This document shows positions 1 to 7,402 of a stretch of DNA of 40,231 nt, piece after piece. Positions within the stretch are counted from its first letter, which is position 1. Every line of letters starts with the position of its first letter. This DNA is from Spirochaetales bacterium UBA6872 (GTDB lineage Bacteria; Spirochaetota; Spirochaetia; Sphaerochaetales; Sphaerochaetaceae): positions 1 through 40,231 of the forward strand of contig DKCO01000007.1 in NCBI GenBank assembly GCA_002452215.1, in the 5' to 3' direction. The position numbers and the translations under genes are program-made. The notes under the pieces were generated by a model, which was not told where the DNA came from, did no database searches, and saw nothing but the letters and a program-made list of their open reading frames with translations.

Positions 1-186
1 CCTAAATTAATTAAGTTACGGTTTAAAAATATATCCATTGTTTTTTGGATAACAATAAATCGAGTAAAAGTTTTTACTACATAAATATTCTGATTATTAT
101 TGGAAATATTATTGGTTTTAGGGTAGAATTGCACTCTAACGAAATATAAAAGGAAGAACCGTTGGATTATATGTATTCTTATCTAT

Positions 187-211
187 AGAAAAGGAGACCA
201 AGAAGGTCTCC
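187..211 (-). terminator. Rho-independent terminator of the nadE-coaE operon
   Basis: Read on the minus strand, a 7-bp GGAGACC/GGTCTCC stem with a 5-nt loop is followed by TTTTC. It lies about 25 nt past the coaE stop and closes the six-gene minus-strand operon. Confidence 0.85.
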
Positions 212-217
212 ATGCAC

Positions 218-235
218 AAATACAGAACTGTATTT
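218..235. other. Perfect inverted repeat directly after coaE
   Basis: AAATACAG and CTGTATTT form an 8-bp stem around a 2-nt centre, touching the coaE stop codon. There is no T-tract of its own. It may protect the 3' end or assist the terminator that follows it. The remaining bases 1-180 are AT-rich. I see only weak hairpins there and no gene. Confidence 0.5.
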
Positions 236-832
236 CTAATTGTTTGGGCTTTTTATACTATCGCAATAAAATCTTGCTTGATTGGAAAGTTGCTCTTCTG
301 TACCATCATTGAATATTGTGACAATTTTCTTTCCGGATGAAAACAATGATGATCCTATGTCTTTTTGCATATCTGATCTTCTCTTGAAAGCATCCTCTGA
401 AATGTCGTCTCTATTTAGTGCTCGCTCAAGCCTGTTTTCGTATTTTGACAAAACAAGAACAACTTGGTCACAATAAGGTACAAAGCCCATTTTTTCGAGA
501 ATTGCGGCATTAATGACGGCATTTTTTCCTTCTTGCTCTATCTTTTTACATAGATCAAGTGTCTTTTTTACCATCCAAGGATGGACTATGGAATTCAAAA
601 GAGAAAGCTTTTCTTCAGATGAGAATACAATCGGAGAGAGTTTTTTTCTGTCGATTTTGCCATCTTGAGACAATATTTGACTGCCGAATGCAGATACAAG
701 CTCATTCTTATTCTCATCAAGAGCAATATGGCCAATATAGTCTTCATCGATAACTTCGAATCTGTCTTTGTCCATGAGTTTTGCAAACATGTTTTTCCCA
801 GAACAGCTCTTGCCGGTAAGTCCAATGATCAT
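236..832 (-). CDS. coaE: Dephospho-CoA kinase
   Basis: Predicted to phosphorylate the 3'-hydroxyl of dephospho-CoA with ATP, the last step of coenzyme A synthesis, in the cytoplasm. The P-loop GLTGKSCSGKN lies at the extreme N-terminus. It is followed by the family's acidic DEDYIGH segment and a VHPWM motif near the middle that matches the CoaE 'HP' motif. The protein is 198 aa, a normal CoaE length. I chose the ATG at 832 because it overlaps the polA TAA stop by one base (TAATG) and has GGGGAG about 10 nt upstream. An in-frame TTG six codons earlier (850) would sit on top of that ribosome-binding site. It is the last gene of the nadE-polA operon and is followed by a terminator. Confidence 0.93.
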   Translation of the reverse strand: MIIGLTGKSCSGKNMFAKLMDKDRFEVIDEDYIGHIALDENKNELVSAFGSQILSQDGKIDRKKLSPIVFSSEEKLSLLNSIVHPWMVKKTLDLCKKIEQEGKNAVINAAILEKMGFVPYCDQVVLVLSKYENRLERALNRDDISEDAFKRRSDMQKDIGSSLFSSGKKIVTIFNDGTEEQLSNQARFYCDSIKSPNN

Positions 833-3699
833 TAATGCATATCTCCCCAAGAATGACCGAATTCCAAAGATGCTCGTAGTGGGATAGAGAGCTTCACAGC
901 ATTCTCCATTTTATCTCTTACAAGCGCTTCAATAACATCTTTCTCATCAAGAGGCACTTCAAAGATAAGTTCATCGTGCACTTGAAGGAGCATTTTCGTC
1001 TTCCAGTTCTCTTCTTGAAGTGCCTTGTCTATGTCGATCATTGCTTTTTTCATTATCTCTGCAGCTGTGCCTTGTATTATCGTATTGACAGCGACTCTCT
1101 CTGCAGCAGAACGCTCAAGCTTGTTCGAGCTGTTTATGCCAAGGATTTCCCTTACATGTCCAAACTTGGTCCTTACATAGCCGTTTTTCTCTGCCTCATG
1201 GATAGTTTTATCGACAAAGAGCTTCACTCCAGAGTATCTTTCAAAGTATTTCTCTATGAAAGTGCTTGCATCCGAGCGCGATATGCCAAGCTCATTCGAT
1301 AGCCTGAATGCTGACATTCCATACATAATTCCAAAATTGATTGTTTTGGCGATACGTCTCTCTTTTGCATCTATATCGGAAATCGGCTTTGAGAAAATAA
1401 GCGATGCTGTATACTTATGGACATCCTCTGCAGAGATGAATGCATTTTTCAAATTGGAATCATCTGCCATATATGCGAGAACGCAAAGCTCGATTTGCGA
1501 GTAGTCAGCTGATAAGAATATATTATCTCCAGCTGGCACAAATGCATCTCTTATGATCCGGCCTTCGTCTGTTCTAATTGGTATGTTTTGCAAATTTGGA
1601 TTTCTAGACGACAAGCGCCCAGTGGCTGTCCCTGTTTGCAAGAAACTTGTGTGGATCCTGCCATCCTGGTCTCTTAGAGATGGAAGCACATCTATATATG
1701 TAGTCTTCAGCTTGTTCAAAAGCCTGTATTCAAGCACATCGTCAACAATCGGATTATCACCCTTTAGAGCCTCCAGTGTCTCTGTGTCTGTAGAGAACCC
1801 TTTTTGAGTTTTCCGCCCAGCTTTAAGACCTTTCTCTTCAAAGAGCACTTTACCTAGTTGCATAGTGCTGTTTACATTGAACTCATGCCCCGCTTCCTCG
1901 TATATCCTGGAAACAAGCTCGGAAAGCCTTTTGTCGGTCTTGGTCTTCATATCTTCCATCTTCTCATCTGAAAGATAAATTCCTTCCTTCTCCATTTTTG
2001 CGAGGATTCTTATAAGCGGCAGCTCCAATGATGAGAAAGGCTCCAAAAGCGACTTCTCTGCAAGCTTCTTTTCCAAGACTTTATAAAGTCTATATATGTA
2101 ATCAGCTCTCTCCGCTGAGTACATTGTCGCCATCTGAGACGAAAGAGATGATATATCCTCGCCCTTTTCAATAAGGTCGTCGATATCAAGAAGCGTGTGG
2201 TTGAAATAACTTGAGACAATATTTGAAAGCGAGTATTTTCCAACATTGCTATCAATCATCCAAGATGCAATCATCGTGTCGCAAAGAAAGTCTTTTATAT
2301 CGGATCCGAGAGTCCATACACATTTGAGCACGAACTTTGCATTGTGAGAAATCGCTTTTATCTTGCCTGTCAAGAAATACTTGTCAAACAAAGCTTTAGC
2401 TCCATCTCTGTTCTCTGAATCAAGAGCCACATAATAGGATGATTGCGCCTCATATGAAAAAGCAAAGCCAACCATGTCAGAGCCTTTCTCGAAGTCGAGC
2501 GCAAGGAAATCCAGCGCAACGATATTGTCTTTATTGCTTGCGACAAGGTCCATTTCACTCATAGCATCGGCAATATCCATAGCACTGTATCGCCCTTTGC
2601 CAAGCAAATCTTGATCCACAATAGGCTGTGGCTTTACATCATCAACACTTCTATTGCTTGGTATGTCTTTATCTTCAGAGCCAACTCCTGCCAAAGCTCT
2701 CTTTGCAAGGCTTTTCATCTTTCTGAACTCAAAATCCTCAACAGCTGCACTTTTCTTGATCAATGATGTATCGAGAGATGAGAAATCAAAATCATCAGAA
2801 AGAGCATCGAAAGAAAGCTTTACCAATTTCCTTGAAAGCTCTCCTGACTCTTTTCCATCTTCAAGCTTCTTTCTCACACCAGCAGAGAGAGAATCAAGAT
2901 GTCTGTAAATTCCGTCAAAGCTCAAGTATTGTGACAAAAGCTTTACAGCACCCTTCTCTCCAAGCCCTTTGATCCCAGGCACATTGTCAGATGCATCTCC
3001 AAGAATCGAAAGATAATCAACTATTTGATTCGGGTATACACCATACTCGTTTTTCACATCATCGCACCCGAATAGCTTGTATTTTGTCTCTCCTTTCTTT
3101 GGTGGACGAAGTGCATATACATGATCAGATACAAGCTGGCAAAGGTCCTTGTCGCCTGTGACCATTATCGATTCTATCTTATTCTCTGTTGCTTTTTTTG
3201 TAAGAGATGCGATTAGATCATCGGCCTCATAGCCCGCTCTGGATAAGACACATACATGCATCTTCTCTAAAGTTGAGACAATATCTGGGACCTGAGCGTG
3301 CAAGTCCTCTGGCGCCTTTTGCCTATTTGCTTTGTACTCAGGATACATCAAATGCCTGAATGTAGGTGCTTTTTCATCCATCGCAACAGCAAGATAATCC
3401 ATATCAGGATAGCTAGACATCAAAAAGAACAATGTCTGGAAAAACCCAAAGTATGCATTGCAATTCTTGCCATCCATATCCAAAAGCGGAGAAGAGATAT
3501 GAGCAAAGTAGCAACGGTATATGATTGAGTAGCCATCCAATATATAGAGTTTCTTGTCAAATGAGGCTAAATCAACAGAATCCTTGCTTTTCTCTGCCTC
3601 TTTCGACTCTATGCGCGAAAGCCTCTCTCTTTCCATTTGATTTCTTTCAAGCTTGATCATCTCTGGATCCAAATCCGCCTCAGAAAACAACCCATTCAA
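832..3699 (-). CDS. polA: DNA polymerase I with inactive proofreading domain
   Basis: Replication and repair polymerase (Okazaki fragment processing, gap filling). The 5'-3' exonuclease domain starts at about residue 50 (LYILDGYSIIYR) and runs to about 340. A 3'-5' exonuclease-like domain covers about 385-600, and the polymerase domain has motif A at D732 (DYSQIEL), the O-helix at K785 (KTINFGIMYG) and motif C at D909 (VHDE). In the 3'-5' domain the metal ligands look lost: the FDTET-like motif reads LDFLA, HNxKxD reads HNAKFV, and YxxxD reads YSAER. Proofreading is therefore probably absent. The start is TTG at 3699, with GGAGGTGG 4 nt upstream, overlapping the upstream MBL stop. This gives an unusual charged N-terminal extension of about 49 residues. 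M14 or M22 are alternative starts with weaker sites. Confidence 0.95.
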   Translation of the reverse strand: MNGLFSEADLDPEMIKLERNQMERERLSRIESKEAEKSKDSVDLASFDKKLYILDGYSIIYRCYFAHISSPLLDMDGKNCNAYFGFFQTLFFLMSSYPDMDYLAVAMDEKAPTFRHLMYPEYKANRQKAPEDLHAQVPDIVSTLEKMHVCVLSRAGYEADDLIASLTKKATENKIESIMVTGDKDLCQLVSDHVYALRPPKKGETKYKLFGCDDVKNEYGVYPNQIVDYLSILGDASDNVPGIKGLGEKGAVKLLSQYLSFDGIYRHLDSLSAGVRKKLEDGKESGELSRKLVKLSFDALSDDFDFSSLDTSLIKKSAAVEDFEFRKMKSLAKRALAGVGSEDKDIPSNRSVDDVKPQPIVDQDLLGKGRYSAMDIADAMSEMDLVASNKDNIVALDFLALDFEKGSDMVGFAFSYEAQSSYYVALDSENRDGAKALFDKYFLTGKIKAISHNAKFVLKCVWTLGSDIKDFLCDTMIASWMIDSNVGKYSLSNIVSSYFNHTLLDIDDLIEKGEDISSLSSQMATMYSAERADYIYRLYKVLEKKLAEKSLLEPFSSLELPLIRILAKMEKEGIYLSDEKMEDMKTKTDKRLSELVSRIYEEAGHEFNVNSTMQLGKVLFEEKGLKAGRKTQKGFSTDTETLEALKGDNPIVDDVLEYRLLNKLKTTYIDVLPSLRDQDGRIHTSFLQTGTATGRLSSRNPNLQNIPIRTDEGRIIRDAFVPAGDNIFLSADYSQIELCVLAYMADDSNLKNAFISAEDVHKYTASLIFSKPISDIDAKERRIAKTINFGIMYGMSAFRLSNELGISRSDASTFIEKYFERYSGVKLFVDKTIHEAEKNGYVRTKFGHVREILGINSSNKLERSAAERVAVNTIIQGTAAEIMKKAMIDIDKALQEENWKTKMLLQVHDELIFEVPLDEKDVIEALVRDKMENAVKLSIPLRASLEFGHSWGDMH

Positions 3700-4463
3700 C
3701 TTTCCACCTCCAAAACAAGCCCATCATAGGCAGGTAGTGCAATCGATGAATACCTCTCAAGAACCTCTTTATGAGAGCATTCATGGTTCATATGCGTAAA
3801 ATATGCGCTTTTTGGCTTCAACTCTCTTACAACACTTGCAGCTTCCTTGTAGCTGTAGTGAGTAGCATGAGTCCTTTCTCTTAGTGCACCTATGATCAAG
3901 ACATCCAATGACTCAAGGTAGCTTCTGTTTTCCTTGATGAGTATATCTGACACATCTGTAATATATGCTACGTTGCCAAATCTGTAGCCAGCAATCTCGT
4001 TCTCTCCATGCATTACTGGAATCGGAAAGAAGGAAATCGATTTTACAAAAGTCTCTTCATATGGCTCGAGATCAATTCTGTCAAGTTGAGGAAGCCCAAC
4101 TCCTGGGCAATTTGCAAATGCATAAGGAAATTTCCTCTCTACATCGTCAAGCACATGCTTAAATGAATAGACAGGAAGCCTATCGTTTTTCGTAAATACT
4201 CTTAAGTCATCGAGACCCATCAAGTGATCAGAGTGCGCGTGCGTATATAAAACACAATCAAGACGCTTCACATTTGCTCTCAAACATTGCAAGCGAAATT
4301 CGTATCCTGTATCGATTACCAAGGATGTACCTTCTTTCTCAACTAGAATAGAGCTTCTGAATCTCTTGTCATGAGGATCTGTGGATTTGCATACTTTGCA
4401 ATCGCAACCAATTACGGGCACACCATGGCTTGTACCTGTGCCAAGAAACGTAATTTTGGTCAT
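3696..4463 (-). CDS. PhnP-like MBL-fold metallohydrolase
   Basis: Metallo-beta-lactamase-fold hydrolase, 255 aa. The metal motif THAHSDH is at about residues 74-80, with further His residues downstream (about H151 and H199). Near the N-terminus GTGTSHGVP is followed by GCDCKVC, the Cys cluster that binds a structural zinc in PhnP and relatives. PhnP acts on cyclic phosphodiesters, so a phosphodiesterase role is plausible, but the substrate cannot be read from the sequence. The ATG at 4463 overlaps the stop of the preceding gene (ATGA), with AAGG 7 nt upstream. Its own stop overlaps the polA TTG, so translation is probably coupled. Confidence 0.87.
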   Translation of the reverse strand: MTKITFLGTGTSHGVPVIGCDCKVCKSTDPHDKRFRSSILVEKEGTSLVIDTGYEFRLQCLRANVKRLDCVLYTHAHSDHLMGLDDLRVFTKNDRLPVYSFKHVLDDVERKFPYAFANCPGVGLPQLDRIDLEPYEETFVKSISFFPIPVMHGENEIAGYRFGNVAYITDVSDILIKENRSYLESLDVLIIGALRERTHATHYSYKEAASVVRELKPKSAYFTHMNHECSHKEVLERYSSIALPAYDGLVLEVES

Positions 4464-4819
4464 TGAGATACCTTGGAAGGAGCGCTTTTAATATCGTCCT
4501 TTATTTTCTCTATATCTACATCCGAAAGCGCATCCTTGATACCTTTCATGCCTTTACGCATTCCTTCCATGACATTCTCGACAATTTTCTTGCCTTCTTC
4601 TGTATTCAGATACTCATCAACTTCATCTTTTGGAAGTTCCATCTCATCAGAAAGAATATCCTCAACACTCTCGGCAACTCTATCTTCGGCCTTGTAGCCA
4701 ATCTTGAAGAACTTCAGCGAGAGATCAGGCTCGAAGATATAAATTGCCAAAAACAAGACTATTGCTATGGAAAAAACAGATATGATGCTTCTTATCCAAT
4801 GAGTACTCTTCTTTCCCAT
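4460..4819 (-). CDS. Small membrane-anchored protein, unknown function
   Basis: I do not recognise this 119-aa protein. After a short basic N-terminus it has one hydrophobic segment (about residues 11-29). A charged, probably helical region rich in Glu, Asp and Lys follows, including an acidic DEMELPKDEVDEYL stretch and a Lys/Met-rich helix. It is probably anchored in the inner membrane; the orientation of the tail is uncertain. AAGG lies 8 nt before the ATG. The gene is 12 nt after the outer-membrane protein gene and overlaps the MBL hydrolase start by 4 nt, so it belongs to the operon. The conserved spacing suggests a real gene. Confidence 0.7.
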   Translation of the reverse strand: MGKKSTHWIRSIISVFSIAIVLFLAIYIFEPDLSLKFFKIGYKAEDRVAESVEDILSDEMELPKDEVDEYLNTEEGKKIVENVMEGMRKGMKGIKDALSDVDIEKIKDDIKSAPSKVSQ

Positions 4820-4831
4820 TTTTCATACCTT

Positions 4832-5404
4832 TTAGAAGAAATTGAAGAGGACAGACGCCATAAGCTTTGTCTCTTCCCATTTTGGCAAGATATCGAACTT
4901 TTCGGAGAAGACCCACCCTGTTGGAACAACAAATTGAAACGAGAGTCCAACAGCTCCAAACTCAACACCAAGCCCCGCTCTGTATATTAGGGACGATTTT
5001 CCGAGTGCATCCAAAAATCCATCAAATGAAAAGCCGTTTAGTCTCCACTTGCTTTCATTCTTCAGATAAGCAAAATCCATATTTGCACCAAGGCCGATGA
5101 AAGCATCGAAAATGGAGAATGACCCCTTTATATTTCCTGTCACATTTGTGTTCAATGTAATTGCATCTGCGCCAGCGACAGCTCCTCCGATGGCACTTTG
5201 GACAGATAGCTGGAAATTGGCAACATTGACTCTAAAATCAGCTCCGAATGAAAGATTCGTCATCAATTCTGATGCACTTTCCTCATTGACTATATCCATA
5301 GCTGTCTTGTTGTATGCGAAGCTTGGACCAATTTGCAATGTGCTAGCAAAAACAGTTGTTGCACATACCAACAAACAAAAAGCAATCAAAATGCATCTTT
5401 TCAT
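4832..5404 (-). CDS. Small outer-membrane beta-barrel protein
   Basis: A 190-aa protein with a clear signal peptide (KRCILIAFCLLVCATTVFA, probable cleavage after VFA). A series of alternating hydrophobic/polar strands follows, and the protein ends in aromatic residues (LFNFF), the usual C-terminus of an outer-membrane barrel. The family is not identified; it resembles the small lineage-specific barrels common in spirochaetes. Two ATGs lie close together. GGAGG is 7 nt before the one at 5404 but only 1 nt before the one at 5410, so 5404 is the better start. It sits 2 nt after the nadE stop. Confidence 0.72.
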   Translation of the reverse strand: MKRCILIAFCLLVCATTVFASTLQIGPSFAYNKTAMDIVNEESASELMTNLSFGADFRVNVANFQLSVQSAIGGAVAGADAITLNTNVTGNIKGSFSIFDAFIGLGANMDFAYLKNESKWRLNGFSFDGFLDALGKSSLIYRAGLGVEFGAVGLSFQFVVPTGWVFSEKFDILPKWEETKLMASVLFNFF

Positions 5405-5406
5405 CT

Positions 5407-7317
5407 TCATACCTCCAAATTCATTGCCTCTTCAATCCAAAGAGAACTATCAGCATCGGACGGCATTCTCCAATCCGATCTAGGAGAGAGCGTCAACGTT
5501 CCGACCTTTGGTCCATCTGGCAAGCAATTTCGCTTGAATTGTTGAGAGAAGAACCTTGATACAAATGTAACAAGCCACTTCTTTATTGTGATTCTATCAT
5601 ACTTTGATGAAAATGCCTTGTCAGCCAACCTGAAAATCTTCCTCGGTGAAAATCCTTGCCTTACCATGTAGTACAAAAAGAAATCATGGAGCTCGTATGG
5701 CCCAACTATATCCTCTGTAATCTGGCTTATCTTGCCATTCTTTGCTGGCAGAAGCTCTGGAGAGACAGGAGTTGCAAGAACATCGAGCAAAACAGAAGCA
5801 ACATCCTCGGATGCATTTTTTGCATAATAAGCGACCAAGTGCTTTACAAGCGTCTTTGGAACACCGCAATTGACTCCATACATCGACATATGATCTCCGT
5901 TGTATGTAGCCCATCCTAAAGCCAACTCTGAAAGATCTCCAGTTCCAATGACAAGAGAACCTGTTGAGTTTGCTATGTCCATCAAAACTTGCGTCCTTTC
6001 CCTAGCTTGTGCATTTTCATATGTAACATCGTGCAAATCAACTGGATGGGAAATATCCTCCAAATGCCTCTCGACACTGTTTTTTATATCGATTTGCTTG
6101 AATGTGATTTTCAACGCTTTTGCCAACAGCTCAGCATTGCTTCTCGTTCTTTTGGTAGTTCCAAAGCATGGCATTGTTACGCCAATTATCTCTTTTCTGT
6201 CTCTGGAAAGCATATCATATGCCTTGACGCAAACAAGAAGAGCAAGCGTCGAATCCAAGCCTCCGGAGAGGCCTATCACAGAACCCTTAGCGTTAGTATG
6301 CTCGATTCTTTTCCTAAGGCCTAGTGCTTGCAAGGTAAGGATCTCCTCCAGTCGTCTTTCTCTTTCCAAATCGTCATTCGGCACAAATGGAAATGGCGAG
6401 AATGACCGGCTTAGCACTGTATCTGAAGACAAAAGCTCGAAATCTATATAGCTATAGCCTTGGCAAATGGATGGGAATGTATCCATTCTTGCTCTTTCAG
6501 ATGAAAGCTTGTCCACATCAAGCTCCGATATCATCAGGCTGTCATGCGCATATAAAGAGCTCTCAAGCAATGCTCCATTCTCAGCAATGAGATTTGCACC
6601 AGCAAAGACCATATCAGATGTGGATTCATCGAATGAAGTATCTGCATAGACATAGCCAGAGACAAGACGTGCAGATTGCGATATCACAAGATTCTTCCTA
6701 TATTCTCTTTTTCCAACAAGCTCATCAGATGCAGATGGATTTACGATGACTGTTGCGCCAGCTAAAGCATGCGACACAGATGGAGGATTCGGAACCCAAA
6801 GATCCTCGCATATCTCAACAGCTACTCTCAAGTTATCCATATTCTTGCAAGTGAATATGAACTTGTAGCCAAATGGCACATCTGATCCAAGGATTTGTGT
6901 TGTTGTGTTCTCCTCAGGTGCGCTTTGAAACCATCTCTTTTCATAGAACTCGCCATAGTTTGGTATATTCTTCTTTGCACACACAGCAATGATTCTACCT
7001 CTATTCAAGACGACAGCTGTGTTATAGAGCTTAGAGCAATATCTATGTGGATAGCCTACGAAGATAAGCATATCTTTGTCTTTAGAGGCCTTTTGTATAT
7101 CAGACAAAGCTCTTTTTGCACCATCCAGGAGCTTCTCTTGGAAAAAGAGATCCCCCGAAGTGTATCCTGTGATTGAAAGCTCAGGAAAAACAAGAACCTT
7201 TACGCCTTTCTCTTCAGCTCGATTCATCAAGTCTATTATGCTTCTAGCATTAAACTCTGTATTTGCGACTCTTATTCTTGGTGTCGCTGTTGCAACTTTG
7301 ACAAACCCATCTTTCAT
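5407..7317 (-). CDS. nadE: Glutamine-dependent NAD+ synthetase
   Basis: Makes NAD+ from deamido-NAD+, ATP and glutamine. The N-terminal nitrilase-type glutaminase domain has the triad E46 (VFPELS), a Lys near 116 (AKKNIPNYGEF) and C170 (EICEDLW). The C-terminal synthetase domain carries the PP-loop GLSGGLDS at about 350-356. The length of 636 aa fits the two-domain bacterial enzyme. I place the start at the ATG at 7317, where homology begins (KVATATPRIRVAN). An upstream TTG at 7365 would put the promoter inside the gene. There is no good ribosome-binding site, but a promoter ends 6 nt before the ATG, so the mRNA may be leaderless. It heads the six-gene operon. Confidence 0.94.
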   Translation of the reverse strand: MKDGFVKVATATPRIRVANTEFNARSIIDLMNRAEEKGVKVLVFPELSITGYTSGDLFFQEKLLDGAKRALSDIQKASKDKDMLIFVGYPHRYCSKLYNTAVVLNRGRIIAVCAKKNIPNYGEFYEKRWFQSAPEENTTTQILGSDVPFGYKFIFTCKNMDNLRVAVEICEDLWVPNPPSVSHALAGATVIVNPSASDELVGKREYRKNLVISQSARLVSGYVYADTSFDESTSDMVFAGANLIAENGALLESSLYAHDSLMISELDVDKLSSERARMDTFPSICQGYSYIDFELLSSDTVLSRSFSPFPFVPNDDLERERRLEEILTLQALGLRKRIEHTNAKGSVIGLSGGLDSTLALLVCVKAYDMLSRDRKEIIGVTMPCFGTTKRTRSNAELLAKALKITFKQIDIKNSVERHLEDISHPVDLHDVTYENAQARERTQVLMDIANSTGSLVIGTGDLSELALGWATYNGDHMSMYGVNCGVPKTLVKHLVAYYAKNASEDVASVLLDVLATPVSPELLPAKNGKISQITEDIVGPYELHDFFLYYMVRQGFSPRKIFRLADKAFSSKYDRITIKKWLVTFVSRFFSQQFKRNCLPDGPKVGTLTLSPRSDWRMPSDADSSLWIEEAMNLEV

Positions 7318-7323
7318 GACTTT

Positions 7324-7352
7324 GTTATACCATAGCTCTTTCTTTGTTCCAA
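7324..7352 (-). promoter_or_regulatory. nadE operon promoter, apparently leaderless
   Basis: On the minus strand, TTGGAA (7347-7352) and TATAAC (7324-7329) are separated by exactly 17 bp. Only 6 nt separate the -10 element from the nadE ATG, so transcription should start at or next to the start codon. Confidence 0.6.
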
Positions 7353-7375
7353 TTACTATCCTCAAAATGGATTCA

Positions 7376-7384
7376 TGCTATACT
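7376..7384 (+). promoter_or_regulatory. Extended -10 promoter of the GH2-like gene
   Basis: TGCTATACT matches an extended -10 (TGnTATAAT). AGGAGA follows at 7391, then the ATG at 7403 after 6 nt. The element is divergent from the nadE promoter within an 85-bp intergenic region. Confidence 0.5.
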
Positions 7385-7402
7385 TTGGCTAGGAGATTTT
7401 TT

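Noticed and set aside
1..180. Gene or RNA in the leading AT-rich stretch
   Set aside because: No open frame of useful length on either strand. Only weak hairpins (for example AGTAAAA/TTTTACT) are visible.
7076..7402. In-frame upstream extension of the GH2-like gene
   Set aside because: It runs antisense through nadE coding sequence, and a clear AGGAGA site plus GH2 homology start at 7403.
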